64,000 nt of DNA from Arthrobacter sp. NicSoilB4 (GTDB lineage Bacteria; Actinomycetota; Actinomycetes; Actinomycetales; Micrococcaceae): NCBI RefSeq assembly GCF_019977335.1, contig NZ_AP024653.1, forward strand, positions 1 to 64,000, in the 5' to 3' direction. The notes beneath the pieces were generated by a model, which saw only the letters and a program-made list of their open reading frames with translations, did not search any database and had not been told where the DNA came from. Made by a program: the position numbers and the translations under genes. Below are positions 30,173 to 38,311 of this stretch, piece after piece. Position 1 is the stretch's first letter; the number at the start of each line of letters is the position of its first letter.

Positions 30173-30915
30173 TGGCGGCCGCCTGGGCTGGCGGGCAAAA
30201 GGCGGTAGATGATCTTGGTCCGTCCCATCGTGATCGTGGAGCCGTCGGTGAGTTCCGAGGAGCCCACGATCTTGTGGCCGTTGACGTAGCTGCCGTTCGT
30301 GGAGCCGAGATCGACTGCCTGGGCAGTGCCCGGCCCCGTACGGATTTCCAGATGGCGGCGGGAAACGCCGGTGTCGTCAATGAGGATGTCTGCGTCGGAG
30401 GAGCGGCCCAGGACGATCGAGGGCGCGTTGAGGGAGTAGCGCTGCCCGTCGATGTCCAGCACGGGCTGCATCCGGGAGGGCTGGCGCGTGGGCGCGGCAG
30501 GCATGCCGGTGTGGGCGGGCTGGGCCGGCGCGGCGGGCGACGAGGACTTTTCGGTCCGCGACTTGATCTCGAAGTCTCCGGCGCGGCGTTCCTCGTCGCG
30601 GCGGAAACTGATCCGGACCGGACCCTGCAGCGTGTAGCCCTGGCTGCGCACGTGGTTAATGACGACGTCGCACAGTTCTTCGGCGAGCGGGGTTCCCCAT
30701 TCCTGGGCCCGCTGGAAATCGTCGTCGCTGAGGAGGACATCGAAGACGTTGGGGGCCAGGGTCCGCCCCGCGGCGATAGTGATGGCCTTATTGTCCACCT
30801 CACGGCGGAGGTGGCTCGCGATCTCGACAGGCTCAACCTGGGCGCGAGAACCGGTGGAGAAGACTCCGCGGACGGCCTTTTCGATGCCGCGCTCGACTTT
30901 GTCCAGCAATCCCAT
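30169..30915 (-). CDS. fhaA: DUF3662 and FHA domain protein FhaA
   Basis: The 248-residue cytoplasmic protein begins MGLLDKVERGIEKAVRGVFS, the standard DUF3662 start, with AAGGAG upstream. DUF3662 covers about residues 1-118. A Pro/Ala linker leads to the FHA domain (about 150-245) with IVLGRSSDADI, VSRRHLEIR and DLGSTNGSYVNG. In M. tuberculosis FhaA binds phosphorylated MviN (MurJ) and modulates lipid II flipping. The linker is far shorter than the mycobacterial one (527-aa protein). It is the first gene of the pkn operon. Confidence 0.94.
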   Translation of the reverse strand: MGLLDKVERGIEKAVRGVFSTGSRAQVEPVEIASHLRREVDNKAITIAAGRTLAPNVFDVLLSDDDFQRAQEWGTPLAEELCDVVINHVRSQGYTLQGPVRISFRRDEERRAGDFEIKSRTEKSSSPAAPAQPAHTGMPAAPTRQPSRMQPVLDIDGQRYSLNAPSIVLGRSSDADILIDDTGVSRRHLEIRTGPGTAQAVDLGSTNGSYVNGHKIVGSSELTDGSTITMGRTKIIYRLLPASPGGRQ

Positions 30916-31246
30916 GGTCCTTCTCCTTTCGTGACGGCTGCAGGGCAGCATTCGTTCCGGAACTCGGTTTCCCACATTTGCGGGAGCCCGCTGTTAACGG
31001 GCACTCCTACATCAGATACTACTGGGCGAGTCTGGGAATGGCCTTAATGCGCGTCGCCACTCCGTGCCGGAAAATTACGGCGGACCGGCCCTGACATGCG
31101 CCGACAGCGCCGCGCTCCGCCTCCCTCCGGTACCGCTCCGGGGGCCGATTGGTGTTTTCCCGCAGTTGTCCGTTATGCTTGATCTCGCTGCTTTTACGAG
31201 GTTGGCGGTCCGGATTCCGGGCCAAGAATCGAGTGGAAGAAGTTGC
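30916..31246. promoter_or_regulatory. Divergent promoter region, fhaA operon and tRNA-Leu
   Basis: No gene is seen in this 331-bp stretch. A GCCCG/CGGGC hairpin lies at 30986-31002. On the minus strand TAGTAT (31016-31021) is a -10 candidate for fhaA. On the plus strand TTGGTG (31149-31154) and TATGCT (31174-31179), 19 bp apart, are candidates for tRNA-Leu. These are motif readings only. Confidence 0.4.
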
Positions 31247-31329
31247 GCGCGAGTGGCGGAACGGCAGACGCGCTGGCTTCAGGTGCCAGTGTCCGAAAGG
31301 GCGTGGGGGTTCAAATCCCCCCTCGCGCA
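31247..31329 (+). tRNA. leuT: tRNA-Leu (anticodon CAG)
   Basis: The 83-nt class II tRNA has acceptor GCGCGAG (31247-31253) pairing with CTCGCGC (31322-31328) and discriminator A. The anticodon arm CTGGC-TTCAGGT-GCCAG gives anticodon CAG. A long variable arm (TGTCCGAAAGGGCG) and T-arm GGGGG-TTCAAAT-CCCCC follow. CCA is not encoded. A tRNA-Leu after fhaA is also found in mycobacteria. Confidence 0.96.
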
Positions 31330-31337
31330 CGCATTAG

Positions 31338-31361
31338 AACCCCGGTCTTCGGACCGGGGTT
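31338..31361 (+). terminator. Intrinsic terminator after tRNA-Leu
   Basis: AACCCCGGTC and GACCGGGGTT form a 10-bp stem with a TTCG tetraloop, followed by a T-rich TTCTTCC. It lies 9 bp after the tRNA. Confidence 0.88.
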
Positions 31362-31411
31362 CTTCCATTTAACTCCCCGGCTTGACTTCCCGGCCGGACG
31401 AAGCCGGCAGC

Positions 31412-32101
31412 CTACTGCCGCAGGGCCCCGAGTCCGGTGATGAGGGCCTCAAGGCCCAGTTCAAAGGCCACGTCGGCCTGGTTTTCGAACCCCTGATCGG
31501 CCAAGCGCGCCACGGCTGCCGTGAAGTTCGGCGTCGATTCCGCCATGCTTCCGGAGTCAAAGATGTCCGCCGGGGCGGTGACGTCATACGCGGAGCCGAA
31601 GATGAAGGACTCCAGGGCCACAATCGCCGAAACGATCCGCTCTTGCGGGAAGCCGGCCCGGCTGAAACCGGCGCTGACGGCCTCGTACATGGCCAGCGTC
31701 TTGGGCGCATCGGTCACCGGCAGCACGGCAATCACCGGGATCAGCGGTGTGTGCTTGGAAAACACGTCGCGGTAGCTCCAGGCCCAGCTGCGCACCGCCC
31801 GGTCCCACGGTTCGCCGTCGAAGGCGGACACATCCACGAACGACGTCAGGTGGTCCTGGACCAGTACCAGGACGTCCCGTTTGGACGAGACGTGGTTGTA
31901 CAGGGCCGACGGCGCCACGTTCAGCGTCCGTGCCAAGGCCGCCATGGTGAACCCGTCATAGCCGCTCTTCCCGATGAGCTGCAGCGCCGCCAGGGTAATG
32001 CCGTCCTGGTCGAGAACGGCAGCGGCCGGCCGGCCCACCCTTCGGCGCGGTTTGGCATCGTGCCGGTGCGGATCTGTAGGGGCGCTGGTTGATGCCGGCA
32101 T
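31412..32101 (-). CDS. TetR-family transcriptional regulator
   Basis: The 229-residue repressor has an N-terminal helix-turn-helix at about residues 45-80 (FTMAALARTLNVAPSALYNHVSSKRDVLVLV). An all-helical ligand domain follows that resembles the TetR C-terminal class. The first 25 residues are a Ser/Pro/Arg extension. It is divergent from the amine oxidase operon, and a strong inverted repeat sits between them, so it very likely represses that operon and releases on an amine or aldehyde ligand. The ligand is inferred from context only. Confidence 0.9.
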   Translation of the reverse strand: MPASTSAPTDPHRHDAKPRRRVGRPAAAVLDQDGITLAALQLIGKSGYDGFTMAALARTLNVAPSALYNHVSSKRDVLVLVQDHLTSFVDVSAFDGEPWDRAVRSWAWSYRDVFSKHTPLIPVIAVLPVTDAPKTLAMYEAVSAGFSRAGFPQERIVSAIVALESFIFGSAYDVTAPADIFDSGSMAESTPNFTAAVARLADQGFENQADVAFELGLEALITGLGALRQ

Positions 32102-32229
32102 TGCTGGCCTTTCCGCTGTCGCTGTCCTGGGGGTGCTCCCATTGTGCCCCTACTTTACGGGCACTTTCCGGGCGAAATTTCCTGGGCGGGAGGTCTTCCC
32201 AGACGCATCCGAAGGGTCTATAGTCAATT

Positions 32230-32252
32230 CTAAATGAACGACATTCATTTAG
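32230..32252. promoter_or_regulatory. TetR operator before the amine oxidase operon
   Basis: CTAAATGAA and TTCATTTAG form a perfect 9-bp inverted repeat around a 5-bp centre, 38 bp before the amine oxidase ATG and 129 bp before the tetR ATG. Size and symmetry are typical of TetR-family operators. Nearby CAATTCTAAAT may include promoter elements. Confidence 0.75.
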
Positions 32253-32289
32253 TGGTCCGCATCACTTCCGCGGCCGCAGAGAGGACATC

Positions 32290-33693
32290 ATGCTGGAACT
32301 TGACCGCGACGTCGTCATCGTCGGAGCCGGCCCCGCAGGGCTGACCGCAGCCCGCGAACTGAAGAAGGCGGGCCTGAGTGTGGCCGTCCTGGAGGCCCGC
32401 GACCGCGTCGGCGGACGCACCTGGACCGACACGGTCGACGGCGCCATGCTGGAAATCGGCGGCCAATGGGTCTCGCCGGACCAGACCGAACTGCTGGCGC
32501 TCCTCGAAGACCTTGGCCTGAAGACCTACTCCCGCTACCGCGACGGCAAATCCGTCTATATCGGTGCCGACGGCAAGCGCACCCTGTACACGGGCGACTC
32601 CTTCCCGGTCAGCGACACCACTGCCGCCGAAATGGACAAGCTCACCGCCCTGCTGGATTCCCTTGCCGCGGAGATCGGCCCCACGGAGCCGTGGGCGCAC
32701 CCCAAGGCCCGAGAACTGGACACCATCTCCTTCCACCACTGGCTGCGCCAGAACTCCCCGGACGAGGAAGCCTGCAACAATATCGGCCTCTTCATCGCCG
32801 GCGGGATGCTGACCAAGCCTGCGCACGCCTTTTCCGCCCTGCAGGCAGTGCTGATGGCAGCCTCCGCCGGTTCCTTCTCACACCTCACCGACGAGGACTT
32901 CATCCTCGACAAGCGCGTCATCGGCGGCATGCAGCAGGTCTCCCTGCTGATCGCCGAAGAACTGGGCGACGACGTCGTGCTGGACAGCCCCGTACGCACC
33001 ATCAACTGGCGTGCGGCAGCCGCTGGGGAAGGCGCCGGCGGCCACACGGTGACCGCAGTTTCGGAGCGCGCCACGGTGAACGCCCGCTTCCTGATCATGG
33101 CCGTGCCGCCGAACCTCTATTCCCGGGTCTCCTTCAACCCGCCGCTGCCGCGCCGGCAGCACCAGATGCACCAGCACCAGTCGCTCGGCCTGGTCATCAA
33201 GGTCCACGCCGTCTACAGCAGGCCGTTCTGGCGCGAGGACGGCCTCTCGGGAACGTGCTTCGGAGCCGGCGCCCTGGTCCAGGAGGTCTACGACAACACC
33301 AACCACGGGGACTCCCGCGGGACGCTGGTCGGCTTCGTCTCGGACGAAAAGGCCGATGCCATGTTCGAGCTCAGCGCCGAAGAACGCCGCCGTGCCATCC
33401 TCGAATCGGTGGCCGGGTTCCTGGGGGACAAGGCGCTCGAACCGGAGGTCTACTACGAATCCGACTGGGGCTCTGAGGAATGGACCCGCGGTGCCTATGC
33501 CGCCAGCTACGACCTCGGCGGCCTGCACCGCTACGGCAAGGACCAGCACGCGCCGGTCGGCCCCATCTACTGGTCCTGCTCGGACCTCGCTGCCGAGGGC
33601 TACCAGCACGTCGACGGCGCGGTCCGGATGGGACGCCAGACAGCGGCCCGGATCGTGGCAGCCGCCGACCGCACCTCCGTGGCCTCCAACTAG
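32290..33693 (+). CDS. Flavin amine oxidase, putrescine-oxidase-like
   Basis: The 467-residue FAD enzyme oxidises a primary amine to an aldehyde with release of ammonia and hydrogen peroxide. The dinucleotide fold is VVIVGAGPAGLTAARELKKAG with LEARDRVGGRTW, and the substrate segment has GGQWVSPDQTELL. The C-terminal FAD motif is around YQHVDGAVRMGRQTAARIV. Overall it resembles actinobacterial putrescine and tyramine oxidases; the exact amine cannot be fixed by eye. It heads an operon with a universal stress protein and an APC permease, consistent with amine uptake and use. An AGAGAGGA RBS precedes the ATG. Confidence 0.88.
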   Translation: MLELDRDVVIVGAGPAGLTAARELKKAGLSVAVLEARDRVGGRTWTDTVDGAMLEIGGQWVSPDQTELLALLEDLGLKTYSRYRDGKSVYIGADGKRTLYTGDSFPVSDTTAAEMDKLTALLDSLAAEIGPTEPWAHPKARELDTISFHHWLRQNSPDEEACNNIGLFIAGGMLTKPAHAFSALQAVLMAASAGSFSHLTDEDFILDKRVIGGMQQVSLLIAEELGDDVVLDSPVRTINWRAAAAGEGAGGHTVTAVSERATVNARFLIMAVPPNLYSRVSFNPPLPRRQHQMHQHQSLGLVIKVHAVYSRPFWREDGLSGTCFGAGALVQEVYDNTNHGDSRGTLVGFVSDEKADAMFELSAEERRRAILESVAGFLGDKALEPEVYYESDWGSEEWTRGAYAASYDLGGLHRYGKDQHAPVGPIYWSCSDLAAEGYQHVDGAVRMGRQTAARIVAAADRTSVASN

Positions 33694-33742
33694 CCGGATG
33701 CTTCCCGTTAACCAGCCCAACAGTTCAGAAAGGATCGGCCAG

Positions 33743-34657
33743 ATGCGTTACGTAGTGGGGTATTCAGCCAATGCCAGGGGCCATGATGCCGTCAATCTGG
33801 CCGTATCGCTGGCACGTGGCCGCGGTGCCAGCCTGGATCTCGTTCTGGTGGTGCCCGAAGTCCAGCAGTTCGGCGCCGCGCATGCGCCCAAAGCCGGTTT
33901 CGAGACCCTCCTGAACGAGCAGGCACGCGAATGGCTCGACGAAGCCCTTGCGCTTGTTCCGGCCGACGTCCCTGCGCAGGCGCATATCCGCAGCGGCGAC
34001 TCCGATGCGCAGGCCCTGATCGCGGCGGCCGAGGAACTTGGGGCGGACGTTCTGGTGATCGGGGCAACCAGCAACGGGCTCTTCAAGCGGTTCACCATCG
34101 GTTCCGTGGCCAGTGCGCTGCTCCACGCCTCCACCGTGCCGGTGGCCCTCGCTCCCCACGGCTACCACCGCACGGAGGCCCTGACCCGGATCAGCTGCGG
34201 CCTCGGAACCAGGGCGGGTGCCGAGAAGCTGCTCGATTTCGCCATCGGCATGGCGGCGAACCGGAAGGTCCCGCTGCGGGTGGTGTCCCTGCTTGCACTC
34301 GACGGCGGCAACTCAGCCGATGCGGCTGAGGCCGCCCGCGAGTACGCGGAGAAGGCCGTCGCGGCAGCCGCACCGGTCGACCCGTCCGGTGTCCAGCTGG
34401 CGGCCAAGACGGACGTCGCTGTCGCGCATGGCCGGAGCATCGAAGAGGCTGTGGACGACCTCGACTGGGAAGACGGCGAGGTCCTGGTGATCGGTTCCAG
34501 CCGCCTGGCCCAGGCCCGCTCCATCTTCCTGGGCAGCACCGCGAACCGGATCCTGCGGGCACTGCCGGTGCCGATGCTCGTGGTGCCCAGCGGCTATGAA
34601 CTCAAGCACCACAACCATTCAACGTCGAATGACACGTCCGGAGAGGCACTCCAATGA
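33743..34657 (+). CDS. Universal stress protein, two tandem Usp domains
   Basis: The 304-residue cytoplasmic protein has two Usp repeats. The first covers about residues 1-145 and ends with VIGATSNGLFKRFTIGSVASALLHASTVPVAL. The second covers about 150-290 and ends with VIGSSRLAQARSIFLGSTANRILRALPVPMLVVP. The nucleotide-binding glycine motifs are degenerate, so ATP binding is uncertain. AAAGGAT precedes the ATG. Its stop overlaps the permease ATG by 4 bp. In this operon it may protect against aldehyde or peroxide stress or modulate transport. Confidence 0.9.
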   Translation: MRYVVGYSANARGHDAVNLAVSLARGRGASLDLVLVVPEVQQFGAAHAPKAGFETLLNEQAREWLDEALALVPADVPAQAHIRSGDSDAQALIAAAEELGADVLVIGATSNGLFKRFTIGSVASALLHASTVPVALAPHGYHRTEALTRISCGLGTRAGAEKLLDFAIGMAANRKVPLRVVSLLALDGGNSADAAEAAREYAEKAVAAAAPVDPSGVQLAAKTDVAVAHGRSIEEAVDDLDWEDGEVLVIGSSRLAQARSIFLGSTANRILRALPVPMLVVPSGYELKHHNHSTSNDTSGEALQ

Positions 34658-36177
34658 GCACTGAACACGTGACGGCCAAGGCCACGCACGACGCACACGC
34701 AGGACTGAGCGCCAAGGGCCTCAAGGCCGGATCGGTGGGCCTGATCGGCGCCGTCGTGATTGGTGTGTCCTGCATTGCCCCCGCCTATACGCTGACCGCG
34801 GCCCTGGGCCCCACGGTCGCCGAGGTCGGCGTCCAGCTGCCGGCCATCTTCCTGGTGGGCTTTATTCCGATGCTGCTGGTTGCCTTCGGCTACCGGGAAT
34901 TGAACAACGCCATGCCCGACGCCGGAACCTCGTTCACCTGGGCTTCGCGCGCCTTCGGACCCTGGATCGGCTGGATGGGCGGCTGGGGACTGATCGCGGC
35001 GACGATCATTGTGCTCTCCAACCTGGCAGCAGTGGCCGTGGACTTCTTCTACCTCATGCTGGCCCAGCTGTCCGGCAACCCCGAGCTGGCTGACCTGACC
35101 CTGAACCTGCCGCTGAACATCGCCACCACGCTGGTGTTCATCGCGCTGGCCTGCTGGATCTCCTATCGCGGCATGGAAACCACCAAGGGTGTGCAGTACG
35201 TGCTGGTCGCGTTCCAGCTCCTGGTGCTCGGCTGGTTTGCTGTCGCCGCTTTCAGCCACGTCGCCAACGGCACAGCCTTCGATGCCACGGCGATCACCCC
35301 CGAGTGGTTCAACCCGTTCGCCGTCGAATCCTTCTCGGCCTTTGCCGCCGGCGTCTCCCTCTCGATCTTCATCTACTGGGGCTGGGACGTCACCCTGACC
35401 ATGAACGAGGAAACCCGCAATCCGGAAAAGACCCCGGGCCGCGCGGCCACCGTCACCGTGCTGGTCATCGTGGTGATCTACATGACCGTCGCACTGGCCA
35501 CCCTGGCGTACGCCGGAATCGGCCAGGAAGGCCTCGGGGCAGGAAACCCGGAAAACCAGGGCAGCATCTTCGCCGTCCTCGCCGGACCGGTCATGGGCCC
35601 GTTCGCCATCCTGATGTCCCTGGCCATCCTGAGCAGCTCGGCCGCGTCCCTGCAGTCGACGTTCGTCTCACCGGCCCGGACGCTGCTGGCGATGGGGCAC
35701 TACAAGGCGCTGCCCACCCAGTTCGGCAAGATCAGCCCCACGTTCAAGTCCCCCAGCTACGCCACGATCGCGGCGGCCATCGCCGCCGCGGGGTTCTATG
35801 TCATCACGCGGACCACCTCCGAGAACGCCCTGTGGGACACCATCACCGCGCTCGGCATGATGATCTGTTTCTACTACGGCATCACCGCCCTGGCCTGTGT
35901 CTGGTTCTTCCGGGCCGAAGCCTTCAGCGGGGCGCGGGCGTTCTTCTTCAAGTTCCTGTCCCCGCTCCTGGGCGGCGTCATCCTGCTGGTGATGTTCTTC
36001 AAGACCGCCTATGACTCCATGGACCCGGCCTACGGGTCCGGATCCTCCGTCGGCGGGATCGGCCTCGTGTTCGTCCTGGGCATGGGTGTAATCCTGCTCG
36101 GTGTGGTGCTCATGCTGGTCATGTACAAGATCCGCCCGGAGTTCTTCAAGGGCAAGGTCCTGCCGAGGGGCTACTAA
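34654..36177 (+). CDS. APC-family amino acid/polyamine permease
   Basis: The 507-residue transporter has about 12 membrane helices, including the APC opening GSVGLIGAVVIGVSCIAPAYTLTAALGPTVAEVG and the helix-3 region GTSFTWASRAFGPWIGWMGGW. The N-terminus is a short soluble segment. Operon position with the amine oxidase suggests uptake of the same amine (putrescine or a related amine) or of an amino acid. It is translationally coupled to the Usp gene. No terminator is obvious at the stop, but a large hairpin begins 19 bp downstream. Confidence 0.9.
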   Translation: MSTEHVTAKATHDAHAGLSAKGLKAGSVGLIGAVVIGVSCIAPAYTLTAALGPTVAEVGVQLPAIFLVGFIPMLLVAFGYRELNNAMPDAGTSFTWASRAFGPWIGWMGGWGLIAATIIVLSNLAAVAVDFFYLMLAQLSGNPELADLTLNLPLNIATTLVFIALACWISYRGMETTKGVQYVLVAFQLLVLGWFAVAAFSHVANGTAFDATAITPEWFNPFAVESFSAFAAGVSLSIFIYWGWDVTLTMNEETRNPEKTPGRAATVTVLVIVVIYMTVALATLAYAGIGQEGLGAGNPENQGSIFAVLAGPVMGPFAILMSLAILSSSAASLQSTFVSPARTLLAMGHYKALPTQFGKISPTFKSPSYATIAAAIAAAGFYVITRTTSENALWDTITALGMMICFYYGITALACVWFFRAEAFSGARAFFFKFLSPLLGGVILLVMFFKTAYDSMDPAYGSGSSVGGIGLVFVLGMGVILLGVVLMLVMYKIRPEFFKGKVLPRGY

Positions 36178-36196
36178 GCGTTCGCAACTGCGTGCC

Positions 36197-36271
36197 GGGA
36201 AGGTCCTCCTTCCGCCCGCCATTGGAAAGTAAGCACACTTACCAATAGGCTGGCGGAAGGGGGACCTTCCC
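36197..36271. repeat. 75-bp near-perfect palindrome
   Basis: The outer arms 36197-36216 and 36252-36271 pair over 20 bp with a single G-U wobble. Inside, ATTGG/CCAAT and GTAAG/CTTAC (36229-36233 and 36238-36242) continue the stem to a CACA loop. It lies between the permease stop and the next ATG. It is too long and lacks a T-tract, so it is not a simple terminator. It could be a REP/MITE-like element or a bidirectional RNA stem. Confidence 0.8.
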
Positions 36272-36298
36272 CCGTTCGGAACAGAACGAGGTGGCACC

Positions 36299-36781
36299 AT
36301 GTCGGATGCAGAGAACATCAGCAAAGTCACGGACATCATCAACGACTCACGGATCGGGATGTTCACCACCGTCAACGACGAAGGCGCGCTGGTCAGCCGG
36401 CCGCTGGCCGTCCAGGAAGTGCAGGACGACGGCGACATGTGGTTTTTCACGTCCGCCGCCACCTCCCAGGTTGCCCAGGTCCGGGCGAACCCGCGCGTGA
36501 ACGTCTCCTTCGGCAAAAGGACTGAGTGGGTGTCCGTCGCCGGAACGGCTCACGTTGTCACTGACCGGCAGAAGATCCACGAGCTCTGGAACCAGATGGT
36601 GGAGGCCTGGTTCCCGGACGGTCCGGACACCCCAGAAGTGGTGCTGCTGCACGTCGATTCAGACTCCGCCGAATACTGGACCAGCCCGGGCGGAACCGCC
36701 GCGACGGTGCTGCAGTGGGTCAAGTCCAAGGTCACGAACAGCCGCATGAGCGTCGGCGAAAGCGGCACGGTGGAACTCTAG
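36299..36781 (+). CDS. Pyridoxamine 5'-phosphate oxidase family protein (general stress protein 26 type)
   Basis: The 160-residue protein has the FMN-binding split barrel of the PNPOx-like superfamily: IGMFTTVNDEGALVSRPLAVQEV, MWFFTSAATSQVAQVRANPRVNVSF and VSVAGTAHVV are its core strands. It is close in layout to Bacillus general stress protein 26. It lacks the full PdxH substrate motifs, so it is probably a flavin or F420-type reductase rather than a B6 enzyme. GAGGTG precedes the ATG. The neighbouring palindrome may control it. Confidence 0.85.
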   Translation: MSDAENISKVTDIINDSRIGMFTTVNDEGALVSRPLAVQEVQDDGDMWFFTSAATSQVAQVRANPRVNVSFGKRTEWVSVAGTAHVVTDRQKIHELWNQMVEAWFPDGPDTPEVVLLHVDSDSAEYWTSPGGTAATVLQWVKSKVTNSRMSVGESGTVEL

Positions 36782-36829
36782 GTCCTGGACCCGGCAGTGC
36801 CCGGATGCGCCGGGCATGCCGACGCCGGC

Positions 36830-37468
36830 CTAGTCGATGATCTTCAGCCCGGTGGCCCAGTTGAAATCCCCGTATGCGGGGTTGGCCTGCAGGGCCATCA
36901 CGAGGAGCTGGAATCCCTCCAGTTCCCTGGCATGCCTCAGCCCGCCAACCCGCAGCGGGCGGAGTCCGGCGGCCGCAGCGAACGACGCCACTGTGTTGGC
37001 GGCGTCTTCGGAGTCCGAGGCGATGAAGACATCCAGTGGCATCCCGCCCTTGGCGCCTGCCGTCAGCGGGCCGGCGAACGTGGTGTTGAAGGCCTTGACC
37101 ACTTGGGCGCCCGGCAGCAGGGCGGCGATTTCCTCGGCGGCCGAGGACCCCGGTTCGACGGTAAGTGAATCGAAGGTCTCCGGGTCGGTCGGGTTGCTGA
37201 TCTCCACGACGGTCTTGCCGCTCAGAGTGTCGCCGTAGTGCGTCGCGACTTCCTGGGCCGGTCCGAAGTAGAGGGCCAGCACCACGATGTCCCCCTCCGG
37301 GATGTCGCCGAGCCCCCCGGAGGTGGTGTCAGCGCCGAGCTCGGCCGCGAGTTTGGCCGCGTGTTCCGGGGACCGGCTGAGGATCTGGAGCGAGCGTCCG
37401 GCTGCCACGGCGCGGGTTCCGATCGCCCGGGCCATGTTGCCGCTGCCGATGATGGTGATGTCTGTCAT
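36830..37468 (-). CDS. NADPH-dependent F420 reductase-like oxidoreductase
   Basis: The 212-residue protein has an N-terminal Rossmann fold (ITIIGSGNMARAIGTRAVAAGRSLQILSR) and the family segments VVLALYFGPAQEVATHYGDTLSGKTVVEISNP and VKAFNTTFAGPL. It resembles Npd-type F420H2:NADP+ oxidoreductases, a family whose bacterial members often act on other NADPH-linked substrates. The actual electron acceptor is unknown. Its start overlaps the stop of the upstream membrane-protein gene by 4 bp, so the two form a small operon. Confidence 0.85.
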   Translation of the reverse strand: MTDITIIGSGNMARAIGTRAVAAGRSLQILSRSPEHAAKLAAELGADTTSGGLGDIPEGDIVVLALYFGPAQEVATHYGDTLSGKTVVEISNPTDPETFDSLTVEPGSSAAEEIAALLPGAQVVKAFNTTFAGPLTAGAKGGMPLDVFIASDSEDAANTVASFAAAAGLRPLRVGGLRHARELEGFQLLVMALQANPAYGDFNWATGLKIID

Positions 37469-38154
37469 GGGGCTTCCTTCGCGGGATGACCGTGGAATGC
37501 AGGCAGTGGAGCCCAGCGGGCAAGGTGCACAGCGTCAGCCGAGCGCCGGGCCCGTGGTGGGAAGTCCGGCGGGGCGGGCCGGACTCCGGCGGCCCGTTCG
37601 GCGTCGGCGAGGGCCTGTTCCAGCCGGTCGACGGCCGGGGCATAGGCGGCGTCCGTTCCGCCCCGGAGGCGCTCGGCTGCCTTCATCGCCCGGATCAGGG
37701 CGGCGGTCTCCGGCTGGCGCGCGTCACTCATGGCGGGGTAGTCAATACTGTGCGCGGGGTCCAGTTCGTAGCGCTGCCATCGGGCCAGGACCCGGCGGTG
37801 CCGCGCCGCGGCCGCCGCGTTGCTCGCGGCAATGTCCCGGGCGGCGCGCCGGGCCTCCTGCCGGCTGAGGACCCGCGGAGTCCAGAAGTAGGAGGCGACC
37901 GCAGCGGCAGCGGCGAGCACTCCAAGCAGCAGTCCCGCCCACGGGGCCGCCAGGGCGGGGAGGATAACGGCCGGCGCAACGATGGCGAGCCCGGCGAAGC
38001 CATCCCAGAAGACGGAGTCCGTCAGGCCGTCGTTGCCGTCGGCCTGATGCTTCCTGATGAGAAAAACGCAGGCCCCTGATGCGCACACGGCAATGATGGC
38101 CAGCGCAAACAACTGCCATAGCGGGAATGGGGCGGGCTCGAAAAGGAACGGCAT
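37465..38154 (-). CDS. Hypothetical membrane protein
   Basis: The 229-residue protein is not recognised. It has about three hydrophobic helices near the N-terminus (residues about 12-33, 52-70 and 72-90). A cytoplasmic, Ala/Arg-rich region of about 140 residues follows, probably helical (QEARRAARDIAASNAAAAARHRRV and AALIRAMKAAERLRGG). The ATG at 38154 follows a small palindrome. Coupling to the reductase gene downstream suggests shared expression only. Confidence 0.65.
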   Translation of the reverse strand: MPFLFEPAPFPLWQLFALAIIAVCASGACVFLIRKHQADGNDGLTDSVFWDGFAGLAIVAPAVILPALAAPWAGLLLGVLAAAAAVASYFWTPRVLSRQEARRAARDIAASNAAAAARHRRVLARWQRYELDPAHSIDYPAMSDARQPETAALIRAMKAAERLRGGTDAAYAPAVDRLEQALADAERAAGVRPAPPDFPPRARRSADAVHLARWAPLPAFHGHPAKEAP

Positions 38155-38198
38155 TCCAACACCTCCAGGGATCCGGCCCGGGCGGGCGCGGTTCCGCT

Positions 38199-38220
38199 GA
38201 TTCCATTGGAATCCATGGAT
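38199..38220. promoter_or_regulatory. Two adjoining palindromes upstream of the membrane-protein gene
   Basis: GATTCCATTGGAATC (38199-38213) is a perfect 7-1-7 inverted repeat. It overlaps ATCCATGGAT (38211-38220), a perfect 10-bp palindrome. They lie 45-66 bp before the minus-strand gene start. They could be an operator; no local regulator is evident. Confidence 0.4.
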
Positions 38221-38298
38221 GGCGGGCCGTCAATGGCCCCGGAACTGTGCGGTGGCGCGGTGCGGTGGGCCTGGTTCACACCCGGGGCCGTCCCGGCG

Positions 38299-38304
38299 TA
38301 GCCT
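38299..38304 (+). promoter_or_regulatory. -10 box of a leaderless VOC gene
   Basis: TAGCCT ends 7 nt before the ATG at 38312 and no RBS is present. This spacing places transcription start at or next to the ATG, the usual actinobacterial leaderless arrangement. Confidence 0.5.
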
Positions 38305-38311
38305 AGGGCCC

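Noticed and set aside
36830..37468. Pyrroline-5-carboxylate reductase
   Set aside because: The Rossmann start is similar, but the FNTTFAGPL segment and length fit the F420/NADP oxidoreductase family better.
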